Source: Candidatus Phaeomarinibacter sp.
Lineage (GTDB): Bacteria > Pseudomonadota > Alphaproteobacteria > CGMCC-115125
Assembly (NCBI GenBank): GCA_028279995.1
Contig: JANQMQ010000067.1
Coordinates: 1 to 10,230, forward strand
DNA length: 10,230 bases
Direction of reading: 5' to 3'
Position 1 is the stretch's first letter. Each line of letters begins with the position of its first letter. The position numbers were made by a program, and so were the translations under genes. The notes under the pieces are model-generated. The model was given only the letters and a program-made list of their open reading frames with translations, did no database searches and was not told the DNA's origin. Of this stretch, positions 1-5,813 are shown in pieces.

Positions 1-383
1 AAGAAGCCTTCGCCGGTGAAAGCCAGGCCAACCGCCGCTACCTCTACTTCGCGCAGAAGGCAGACGTCGAAGGCTACAACGATGTGGCTGCCGTGTTCCG
101 CTCCACCGCGGAAGGCGAAACAGGGCACGCCCACGGCCATCTGGAATTCATGGAAGAGGTTGGCGACCCGGCAACCGGTGAGCCGATCGGCGCAACCGAC
201 CAGAACCTGAAGGCTGCCATTGCCGGTGAAACCCACGAGTACACCGACATGTATCCGGGCATGGCCCGCACGGCGCGTGAAGAAGGTTTCGACGAGATCG
301 CTGACTGGTTCGAAACCCTTGCGAAGGCTGAAAAGAGCCACGCGGGCCGTTTCCAGAAAGCCCTCGACGGCATGGACGCCTAA
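1..383 (+). CDS. Rubrerythrin (erythrin-type, no rubredoxin domain), 5' partial
   Basis: This is the 3' part of a rubrerythrin-family diiron protein. The reading frame is open from base 3 and the start codon lies before the window. Rubrerythrins reduce hydrogen peroxide to water in the cytoplasm at a non-haem diiron centre held in a four-helix bundle. All the expected ligand motifs are visible in order: the Glu of a GES motif at the start, an E-x-x-H (ETGH) in helix 2, a pair of Glu in [11 protein letters not shown], and a final E-x-x-H (EKSH). The protein stops about ten residues after that last histidine, so the C-terminal rubredoxin domain of classical rubrerythrin is absent and the electron donor must be another protein. 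The next two genes on the same strand (Fe-S protein and DUF3501) are plausible partners. Only the N-terminal part, roughly 15-20 residues, seems to be missing. Family assignment is firm; the exact substrate is inferred. Confidence 0.93.
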   Translation, partial: EAFAGESQANRRYLYFAQKADVEGYNDVAAVFRSTAEGETGHAHGHLEFMEEVGDPATGEPIGATDQNLKAAIAGETHEYTDMYPGMARTAREEGFDEIADWFETLAKAEKSHAGRFQKALDGMDA

Positions 384-401
384 AGACGTCCGACAGACAA
401 C

Positions 402-429
402 AAGGGCCGGGACCTGTTTCCCGGCCCTT
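402..429 (+). terminator. GC-rich hairpin, terminator or attenuator after rubrerythrin
   Basis: A perfect 10-bp inverted repeat, AAGGGCCGGG (402-411) and CCCGGCCCTT (420-429), is separated by an 8-base loop. It begins 18 bases after the rubrerythrin stop. The following bases (ACTTGTTCCC) are only mildly T-rich, so intrinsic termination would probably be partial. Lying between two genes of the same apparent operon, it may lower expression of the downstream genes or protect the 3' end of the rubrerythrin message. The stem is seen directly; the function is inferred. Confidence 0.6.
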
Positions 430-467
430 ACTTGTTCCCGCTCTCCATATCCATAGGCAGACGACAA

Positions 468-1826
468 ATGGCAGAAGGCAGCCTCGAAGCGCCCATCCGG
501 CATCCCATCGACTGGAAAAGTGACGAGTTCTACGACGAAGCCAAGCTTGATGAAGAGCTGCGCCGCGCCTTCGATATCTGCCACGGCTGCCGCCGCTGCT
601 TTAACCTGTGTGACTCGTTCCCGCGCCTGTTTGACCTGATCGACGAGAGCGAGAGCGGCGAACTGGACAGCGTCACCTCGGATCAGTTCGGCCCCGTCGA
701 AGAAGCCTGCACGTTGTGTGACATGTGCTTCATGACGAAGTGCCCCTATGTGCCGCCTCACGAGTTCAATCTCGACTTCCCGCATCTGATGCTGCGCTAC
801 CGCATGGTGCGCACTAGGAACGGTGACGCCGGAAACGCGACCGCCAGACAGTTGGCTGAGATGGACCGCAACGGCAAGATGATCCGCCCCGTCGCCGGCC
901 TCGCCAATTGGGGCTCCAAGAAAGACAACAAGCTCACGCGCCCGGTGATGGAAAAAGTCGCCGGCATTGATGCCAAGGCGGAACTGCCGACGTTCGCGGG
1001 CAAGACGCTGATGATGCGCGCCAAGGCGCATGAAAAATCCGGCACACTCGCACCGGCCGCTGACGGTAAGGCGACCACCCGCAAGGCTGCGCTGTTTGCC
1101 ACCTGCAACGGCAACTACAACAACCCGCAGATGGGTGAAGCTGCCCTCAAGGTGCTGGCGCGCCAGGGCGTGACGGCAAAGCCCGTCTATCCCGGCTGCT
1201 GCGGCATGCCGTTCCTTGAACAGGCAGACCTTGAGCGCGTTGCCGAGCAGGCGAAGAAAGTGTCGGCCGATCTGCGCCCCCTGGTTGACGAGGGCTGGGA
1301 CATCGTCACGCTCATCGCGTCCTGCGGTCTGATGATGAAGTTCGAGTGGCCGTTGATCCTGCCGGACGATGAGAATGTGATTGCCCTGTCCAAGGCGGTT
1401 AAGGACATCGACGAATACATTGTCGATATCGCCAAGAACGAAGGCATTGCTGATGGCATGAAACCGCTTGAAGGCGGCGTTGCCGTGCATCTGGCGTGTC
1501 ACGCCCGTGCACAGAACATGGGTGCCAAGGCTGTTGAGATGCTCAAGCTCATTCCAGACGCCAAGGTTACGCCGGTAGAGCGGTGCGCCGGGCACGGGGG
1601 CACATTCGGTGTACTGAAAGACACTCATGATGTGGCGATGAAGGTTGGCAAAACGACTGCGCGCAATATCTCTAAGACCAGCGCAGAGCATGTGGTGAGC
1701 GAATGCCCCTTGGCGTTGAAGCACATCATGCAGGAAATGGATGAACTGGGCCTCGTCGACGTAAGCAAGCCCGCGCCATCTTCAGCGCACCCGATTGAGT
1801 TGATCGCCCAAGCGTATGGGCTATAG
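468..1826 (+). CDS. Heterodisulfide reductase-related (GlpC/HdrD-like) Fe-S protein with two [4Fe-4S] motifs and CCG domains
   Basis: This 452-residue protein is predicted to carry electrons through iron-sulfur clusters. Two ferredoxin-like motifs are visible: C38-x2-C41-x2-C44-x3-C48 and C81-x2-C84-x2-C87-x4-C92-P. The C-terminal half has the CCG (DUF3483/HdrD-type) arrangement: C213, C244-C245-G and C286 form a first set, and C344, C373 and C413 a second. In the second set the expected CCG reads C-A-G-H-G-G, so one cysteine is missing. Similar proteins are annotated as GlpC or the heterodisulfide-reductase-related Fe-S cluster protein, but no GlpA/GlpB dehydrogenase lies nearby, so a role in glycerol-3-phosphate oxidation is unlikely. 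Its neighbours are rubrerythrin and DUF3501, which suggests it passes electrons to or from the peroxide-reducing diiron enzyme; that is inference. I chose ATG 468, which has a weak AGGCAG upstream. A TTG at 432 would lie right behind the hairpin and adds 12 residues unlike the family. Confidence 0.9.
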   Translation: MAEGSLEAPIRHPIDWKSDEFYDEAKLDEELRRAFDICHGCRRCFNLCDSFPRLFDLIDESESGELDSVTSDQFGPVEEACTLCDMCFMTKCPYVPPHEFNLDFPHLMLRYRMVRTRNGDAGNATARQLAEMDRNGKMIRPVAGLANWGSKKDNKLTRPVMEKVAGIDAKAELPTFAGKTLMMRAKAHEKSGTLAPAADGKATTRKAALFATCNGNYNNPQMGEAALKVLARQGVTAKPVYPGCCGMPFLEQADLERVAEQAKKVSADLRPLVDEGWDIVTLIASCGLMMKFEWPLILPDDENVIALSKAVKDIDEYIVDIAKNEGIADGMKPLEGGVAVHLACHARAQNMGAKAVEMLKLIPDAKVTPVERCAGHGGTFGVLKDTHDVAMKVGKTTARNISKTSAEHVVSECPLALKHIMQEMDELGLVDVSKPAPSSAHPIELIAQAYGL

Positions 1827-1865
1827 GGGCCGCAGCCTGTCGGCCCAGTTGAGTTAAGGACGGAA

Positions 1866-2465
1866 ATGACTGCAATGCCCCATCCAAGCGAGATCACCCG
1901 CGCTGAGATCATGTCCATGGAGGACTACGCGAAGGAGCGCGCGGAGCGCCGCAAGGCGATGATGCCGGTCAAGCGCGAGCGCCGCATCGAAGTGGGCCCC
2001 CACGCCACGTTCTACTTCGAGTGCTACGAGACCATGTGGCACCAGATCCACGAAATGCTCTACATCGAAAAGGGCGGTGAGGAGCAGATCGAGGACGAAC
2101 TGACCGCCTACAATCCGCTCATCCCCAAGGGCAAGGAGCTGGTGGCAACGGTGATGTTCGAGATCGATGATCCCGTACGCCGCAAGAATGTGCTCTACAA
2201 ACTTGCGGGCATCGAAGAGACCGCCTTCATCGACATCGATGGCGACCGCGTGATGTCCGACCCCGAGCACGACATTGACCGCACGTCGGAAGACGGCAAG
2301 TCATCCTCCGTGCACTTCCTGCACTTTCCGTTCACGGACGATCAGATCGCAGCATTCAAGAAGCCCGGCGCAAAGGTCATGATCGGGTTTGCCCACGAGA
2401 ACTATCAGCATCTGGCCGTTGTATCCGATGCCATGGTGAAGCGTTTGGGTGGCGACTTCGCTTAA
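1866..2465 (+). CDS. DUF3501 family protein
   Basis: This 199-residue cytoplasmic protein (no signal peptide or membrane segment seen) matches what I know of the DUF3501 family, which has no established function and is often found beside rubrerythrin and GlpC-like Fe-S genes. Charged helices fill the first 40 residues. Many histidines sit in conserved-looking contexts: H59 and H62 (MWHQIHEML), H150 and H153 (VHFLHF), H177 and H182 (GFAHENYQH). They could bind metal, but I cannot show this. Only one cysteine (C53) is present, so it is not a cysteine-ligated Fe-S protein. It starts 39 bases after the Fe-S gene, with AAGGA (1856-1860) five bases before ATG 1866, consistent with one operon. Its stop lies only 6 bases from the stop of the convergent SH3 gene. 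Family assignment is good; the role (partner or maturation factor of the redox pair) is inference. Confidence 0.87.
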   Translation: MTAMPHPSEITRAEIMSMEDYAKERAERRKAMMPVKRERRIEVGPHATFYFECYETMWHQIHEMLYIEKGGEEQIEDELTAYNPLIPKGKELVATVMFEIDDPVRRKNVLYKLAGIEETAFIDIDGDRVMSDPEHDIDRTSEDGKSSSVHFLHFPFTDDQIAAFKKPGAKVMIGFAHENYQHLAVVSDAMVKRLGGDFA

Positions 2466-2471
2466 GGGCGG

Positions 2472-3074
2472 CTATCCCGCCTCGCGGGCATAGATACCGA
2501 ACAGGGATGAGGCCCGCATGAACCCTTCGTGCGGGCCCATGCGGACGGCACACCATGTCTGGCTGCAATTGACCAGCCCGCCAATCACGCCGGGCTCCAC
2601 CAAAGCTACTTCATCGCTGGCGCTGTCCGGTGCAAAGTGCAGCGGCACTAGGTCGCCTTCGCGCGGTACCTGCTTGTTGGGCCCGACCACCATGACAGTG
2701 CGTTCGCCATCAATGAGGGTGTGAAACACCCAGCCCTGATCACCGTCGACATCACGGATGCGCCGCCAGTTTTCAAACTCGGCCGTCACTTCAACCGGCA
2801 CGTCCTTGCGCACAAACACCCACGCCACCTGATGATTGGTGGAGGGGCCGCCACGGACATTGACCGGGCTTGATTTGATGGACACGAAGCGCGGCATCGG
2901 CAGGCCCGTCACCGGCCCGATCTGCACCCCGCCACTCAATGTATTGGAGGCACTGGGCTGGGCCATGCTTGCCGGTCCTGCTGCAGTACCGGCAAGTACC
3001 AGCACGGCAAGCATGCCGGCGTGGCGCGAGGCGGAGCGAAGGGTGTCGGGAACGCGACGAAAAACAGACAACAT
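2472..3074 (-). CDS. Exported SH3-like domain protein
   Basis: This encodes a 200-residue protein with a probable Sec signal peptide: an Arg-rich n-region (residues 1-18), a hydrophobic core (about 20-34) and a likely cleavage site after S-M-A (around residue 38). The mature part starts with a short linker. Then comes a bacterial SH3-like repeat: VSIKSSPVNVRGGPSTNHQVAWVF is the typical 'x-VNxRxGPSTxxxV' strand pattern, followed by ENWRRIRDVDGDQGWV. A second, divergent SH3-like half (about 125-195) ends in a C170-x4-C175 pair that could form a disulfide in the periplasm. Such proteins are thought to bind peptidoglycan or other envelope ligands; the ligand here is unknown. I chose ATG 3074 because it puts the signal peptide at the N terminus. 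The frame stays open to 3302, but that extension has no family-like sequence. It is divergent from the dehydrogenase gene and convergent with DUF3501. Confidence 0.82.
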   Translation of the reverse strand: MLSVFRRVPDTLRSASRHAGMLAVLVLAGTAAGPASMAQPSASNTLSGGVQIGPVTGLPMPRFVSIKSSPVNVRGGPSTNHQVAWVFVRKDVPVEVTAEFENWRRIRDVDGDQGWVFHTLIDGERTVMVVGPNKQVPREGDLVPLHFAPDSASDEVALVEPGVIGGLVNCSQTWCAVRMGPHEGFMRASSLFGIYAREAG

Positions 3075-3126
3075 GATGATGGAAAAGCGGGGCAAACCGG
3101 TGTTCTTGTTCTGGCGCCGATCCGGC

Positions 3127-3240
3127 GGGGGAATCCCCTTATGGCAAGGCCCTTCGGGCCTGGTCAAGCGGCAGAGCAATCTCGAACAGGCACCTGAAGT
3201 CTCTTGCATCAAGGTGCTTTGATGCACCCCCATGAGGGTG
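3127..3240. promoter_or_regulatory. Divergent intergenic region with several inverted repeats
   Basis: The 266 bases between the SH3 gene (start 3074, - strand) and the dehydrogenase (start 3341, + strand) must hold both promoters. I see four short dyads: GGGG (3127-3130)/CCCC (3135-3138); AGGCCC (3147-3152)/GGGCCT (3156-3161); TGCATCAA (3205-3212)/TTGATGCA (3219-3226), a perfect 8-bp arm pair with a 6-base loop; and CACCC (3225-3229)/GGGTG (3236-3240). The TGCATCAA dyad looks most like an operator or leader stem. No clear -35/-10 pair could be chosen. None of the riboswitch classes I know is recognisable here. The repeats are seen directly; a regulatory role is inference. Confidence 0.4.
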
Positions 3241-3340
3241 GTAGGAAAGAACATAGCCAAGCATCGCGCCGGGTAGGCTTTCATAGCGTCGTGGGAGAGC
3301 AATCAGGCAGGCGGTGTTCAACTGCATAAGGTCGCGTCCC

Positions 3341-4330
3341 TTGCCGCATTCAAAACCCCTCGTCACCGTAACCCGCAAGCTGCCGGACATTGTTGAAACG
3401 CGCATGCGCGAGTTGTTCAACACGCAGCTCAACATTGATGATGTGGCCATGTCGCGGGAGGCCCTGGAAGCGGCCGTTGCCGACAGCCAGGTCCTCGTGC
3501 CGACGGTGACCGACAGGATTGATGCAGAACTAATTGGCAAGGCGGGAGAGAAGCTGAAGCTCATCGCCAATTTCGGCGCCGGCGTGGACAACATTGATGT
3601 GGATGCCGCCCACGCCAAAGGGATCACCGTCACCAATACGCCCAACGTGCTGACCGAAGATACTGCCGACCTGACCATGGCCCTCATCCTGGCGGTCCCG
3701 CGCCGCCTGACGGAAGGCGCGCAGATCATCACGGAGGACAATCAGTGGCAGGGCTGGTCACCCACCTGGATGATGGGACACCGCATTCACGGCAAGCGCT
3801 TGGGGATTATCGGCATGGGCCGCATCGGCCAGGCGGTGGCGCGCCGTGCGAAGGCATTCGGCCTGTCGATCCACTACCACAACCGCAATCCGGCCAATCC
3901 GGCGATCGAAGAAGAGCTTGAAGCCACCTATTGGGACTCGCTCGATCAGATGCTGGCCCGCATGGACATAGTCTCAGTCAATTGTCCGCATACACCGGCA
4001 ACCTATCACCTGCTCAACGGACGGCGGCTCAAGCTGATGAAGCCTGAGGCCTACATCGTCAACACGGCACGTGGCGAGATCATTGATGAAGTCGCCCTGT
4101 GCAAGGCGATAGATGATGGTGCCATCGCCGGTGCCGGGCTTGATGTGTTCGAGAACGAGCCAGCGGTAAATCCCAAGCTGCTGGGGCGCGCCAATGTGGT
4201 GCTGCTGCCGCATATGGGCTCGGCCACCATCGAAAGCCGCACCGAGATGGGTGAGAAGGTGATCATCAACATCAGAAGCTTTGTCGACGGCAATGCGCCG
4301 CCGGATCGGGTGTTGCCCATGGACGCCTAG
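3341..4330 (+). CDS. gyaR: Glyoxylate reductase / D-glycerate dehydrogenase (D-2-hydroxyacid dehydrogenase)
   Basis: This is a 329-residue NAD(P)H-dependent D-2-hydroxyacid dehydrogenase of the type annotated as D-glycerate dehydrogenase in alphaproteobacteria. It interconverts glyoxylate and glycolate, or hydroxypyruvate and D-glycerate, in the cytoplasm. Visible signatures are the substrate loop ANFGAGVDNID (76-86), the Rossmann GMGRIG (158-163), the catalytic Arg in NTARG (R244), the catalytic Glu in FENEP (E273) and the catalytic His in HMGSAT (H291). Length is normal for the family. Start choice: TTG 3341 gives the family-like N terminus MPHSKPLVTVTRKLP and has AAGG (3328-3331) nine bases upstream; GTG 3314 would add nine residues and cannot be excluded. 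The gene is divergent from the SH3 gene and convergent with the first PAS gene, so it is probably transcribed alone. Substrate preference cannot be read from sequence. Confidence 0.93.
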   Translation: MPHSKPLVTVTRKLPDIVETRMRELFNTQLNIDDVAMSREALEAAVADSQVLVPTVTDRIDAELIGKAGEKLKLIANFGAGVDNIDVDAAHAKGITVTNTPNVLTEDTADLTMALILAVPRRLTEGAQIITEDNQWQGWSPTWMMGHRIHGKRLGIIGMGRIGQAVARRAKAFGLSIHYHNRNPANPAIEEELEATYWDSLDQMLARMDIVSVNCPHTPATYHLLNGRRLKLMKPEAYIVNTARGEIIDEVALCKAIDDGAIAGAGLDVFENEPAVNPKLLGRANVVLLPHMGSATIESRTEMGEKVIINIRSFVDGNAPPDRVLPMDA

Positions 4331-4334
4331 GGGC

Positions 4335-4355
4335 GCATCGGCTTTCGGCTTATGC
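4335..4355. terminator. Weak bidirectional hairpin between convergent genes
   Basis: Between the dehydrogenase stop (4330) and the convergent PAS gene stop (4350-4352), bases 4335-4355 can fold with GCAT paired to ATGC, one mismatch, one G-T pair, then GC/GC around a TTTCG loop. There is no run of T on either side. It is the only candidate for a shared terminator in this 19-base gap, and it is a weak one. Confidence 0.25.
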
Positions 4356-4934
4356 AGGCTGCTTCAGGCAGGGCGGCAGCGACGGCCGTTCGGCGTCTGC
4401 GCTGGCCGAGCCATGGGTTGCCTCACAGGCTTTGCAGGGATCATCGGTTATATCGAGCTTGGTAAGGGTGAGGAGGCGCTCGACCGATCCATCATCCCCC
4501 GCATAGGGGAGAACGATCATCCGCTGCGCCAGCATATCCTTCCCCGACCATCGAGCGGCACCGCCAACGCAGTACGGCCTCTGATTGTCACAGCACCATT
4601 TCAGGTGTTCGATCGTGTCCGGCGATGCTTCAAGCTCCGCGGGTTCGGAGGCATGCGAGTCGACAGTTCGCCCTGTCATTTCAACCTGACTGCGTTCCTG
4701 CAGCTCGCTGCCGGCAAGCCTGACGACAAAGCGCGTCCCGTTGTTTTCAACACCGATGATCGACACCTGTCTCAGAATGTGCGGTGGAATGGTGGCTGGC
4801 TGGATGCATGAGATGTGCGGCATCCGGGCCGCCCCGCGTGCGGCGTCCCAGCGTTGGTAAAACACTGCGAAGTCAGGAGACGCGAGTTCGTCACCTGAGT
4901 GGATCGGGCAGAATTGGTCCTCGGTAACACGCAT
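4350..4934 (-). CDS. Single-domain PAS protein (PAS_5 family), downstream copy
   Basis: This 194-residue protein is one of two adjacent paralogues. The core resembles the alphaproteobacterial PAS_5 (PF07310) proteins: an N-terminal helix with FYQRWDAARG, then MPHISCIQP, the strands VSIIGVENNGTRFVVRLAGSEL (about 57-78), a helix with YCVGGAARWSGKDMLAQRMIVLPY (121-144), and a final strand VERLLTLTKLDI. No kinase, GGDEF, EAL or DNA-binding domain is attached, so any signal must pass by protein contact. Cysteines 9, 122, 167 and 170 also occur in the second copy; the last two form DPCKAC. Beyond residue 170 an extra 24-residue low-complexity tail is found only here. The start at 4934 has AGGGG seven bases upstream and aligns exactly with the start of the other copy. 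Ligand and partner are unknown. Confidence 0.82.
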   Translation of the reverse strand: MRVTEDQFCPIHSGDELASPDFAVFYQRWDAARGAARMPHISCIQPATIPPHILRQVSIIGVENNGTRFVVRLAGSELQERSQVEMTGRTVDSHASEPAELEASPDTIEHLKWCCDNQRPYCVGGAARWSGKDMLAQRMIVLPYAGDDGSVERLLTLTKLDITDDPCKACEATHGSASADAERPSLPPCLKQPA

Positions 4935-5161
4935 GCTAAGCCCCTAGCAGCATTACGGTTTTCGGAATAATACACCTCAAACACTACCTTTACGGGCAAT
5001 AGTTAAGAATGCGTTGTTGCAGAAAGACCTGAACGGCGAAAAGACCTGTCGATGCAGTCCATTGCGCTGGTTTGGCTGACACATCCGGCGGGTGTCCAGC
5101 CTGCGCCGGACTCCGTTGAAAGCCTGTTGTTGTGATTAGGGATGCGCTGCTTCGCAGCAGC
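4935..5161. other. Spacer between the two PAS genes, with small hairpins
   Basis: This 227-base gap has no convincing gene. The part next to the downstream PAS gene (about 4940-5010) is AT-richer and may hold its promoter, though I cannot fix a -35/-10 pair. A 9-base direct repeat, AAAGACCTG, occurs at 5023-5031 and 5040-5048, 17 bases apart. A bulged stem pairs GGCTGACAC (5074-5082) with GTGTCCAGCC (5092-5101). A second stem, GCTGCT (5146-5151) with AGCAGC (5156-5161), abuts the stop codon of the upstream PAS gene and on the - strand has a GCGA loop. Neither stem is followed by a T run on the - strand. Confidence 0.4.
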
Positions 5162-5701
5162 CTATCGCCCGCCCACGCAGTTGGTGTTGGGGCATGAGTG
5201 GCAGGGGTCCTCGGTGAACTCCAGGTCGTTGAGCGTAAGGAACCGCTCAACGGTTCCGTCATCGCCGACATAGGGAAGGACCAATGTGCGCTGCGCCAGC
5301 ATGTCATTGCCTGACCAGCGGGCCTGTGCACCAAGACAATAAGGCTGCCTGTTGGACACGCTCCACTTCATGCGTTCCAAAGAGGCCTGTGACGCCGGCA
5401 ACGGAACCGGATCCGGGTTCGCTTCATCCACTTCCCAGCCTGTCATCTCGACACTGGAGACATCGAGAATGGCGCTGCCAGCCAGACGGATGACAAAGCG
5501 TGTCCCCTGATTTTCCACACCGATGATCGTGATGTGAGGGAGGAACTTGGGCAGGATTTCGGTCGGGCGGATATGGGACATGTGCGGCAGGTCATTGCCA
5601 TCGCGTGCTTCGTCCCAGCGCTGGAAAAAGGCCTCAAAACCAGGCGATGCAAGCTTGCTGCCTGGCCTGATTGGGCACATTTGATCCGTGCCTTCCGGCA
5701 T
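5162..5701 (-). CDS. Single-domain PAS protein (PAS_5 family), upstream copy
   Basis: This 179-residue paralogue of the neighbouring PAS protein aligns with it without any gap over residues 1-170; my hand count is about 94 identities (55%). Shared blocks include FxxFxQRWD, IIGVEN-x-GTRFV-x-RLAGS, VEMTG, YC-x-G-x-x-ARWSG-x-DMLAQR and VLPY-x-GDDG-x-VER-x-LTL. It ends soon after DPCHSC (C167, C170) with a further cysteine (NTNC) in the tail. No output domain is attached. The ATG at 5701 is preferred: GGGGAG lies three bases upstream and the start matches the paralogue's. An ATG at 5749 in the same frame would add 16 residues (MRPYPGRK...) with no counterpart in the paralogue. The gene has its own AT-rich promoter region downstream of the MoeB-like gene. 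A tandem duplication explains the pair. Function is unknown. Confidence 0.83.
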   Translation of the reverse strand: MPEGTDQMCPIRPGSKLASPGFEAFFQRWDEARDGNDLPHMSHIRPTEILPKFLPHITIIGVENQGTRFVIRLAGSAILDVSSVEMTGWEVDEANPDPVPLPASQASLERMKWSVSNRQPYCLGAQARWSGNDMLAQRTLVLPYVGDDGTVERFLTLNDLEFTEDPCHSCPNTNCVGGR

Positions 5702-5765
5702 TTTCTCTCCCCATAAGCACCCTGTTTTGCGGCCAGGATACGGCCGCATGAATACTATCTGGGGT

Positions 5766-5803
5766 AAGTGTAAATTTTATATGTGCACTTAAAAGTTGTG
5801 AAA
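5766..5803 (-). promoter_or_regulatory. Candidate promoter and overlapping palindrome upstream of the PAS gene
   Basis: Reading the - strand, TTTCAC (5798-5803), a 16-base spacer and TATAAA (5776-5781) form a plausible sigma-70 type promoter in an unusually AT-rich patch. Overlapping the -10 is a 25-base imperfect palindrome: arms AAGTGTAAAT (5766-5775) and ATGTGCACTT (5781-5790), matching at 8 of 10 positions around a 5-base centre. A protein dimer bound there would block polymerase, so a repressor site is a reasonable guess. The predicted 5' leader is about 65-70 bases if translation starts at 5701. The bases are seen; promoter activity and operator function are inferred. Confidence 0.4.
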
Positions 5804-5813
5804 TCGGACGGCG

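Noticed and set aside
468..1826. Assignment as anaerobic glycerol-3-phosphate dehydrogenase subunit C (GlpC)
   Set aside because: No glpA or glpB nearby, the second CCG set is degenerate, and the neighbours are rubrerythrin and DUF3501.
3147..3161. AGGCCC-TTC-GGGCCT considered as an intrinsic terminator
   Set aside because: It lies upstream of both divergent genes and has no T run on either side; kept only as one of the dyads in the spacer.
3075..3302. Longer N terminus for the SH3 protein
   Set aside because: The extension contains no signal peptide or family-like sequence and would bury the clear signal peptide starting at 3074.
3139..3741. Open frame of 200 codons on the - strand across the 5' part of gyaR
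   Set aside because: Low-complexity Ser/Arg/Val sequence antisense to a well-supported dehydrogenase.
4281..4811. Open frame of 176 codons on the + strand over the first PAS gene
   Set aside because: Antisense to a PAS gene that has a paralogue in the same orientation; no ribosome binding site or family signature.
4990..5334. Open frame of 114 codons on the - strand running from the PAS gene into the spacer, considered as a frameshifted PAS remnant
   Set aside because: Its sequence shows no similarity to the paralogous PAS protein in the overlapping stretch and the PAS frame itself is intact.
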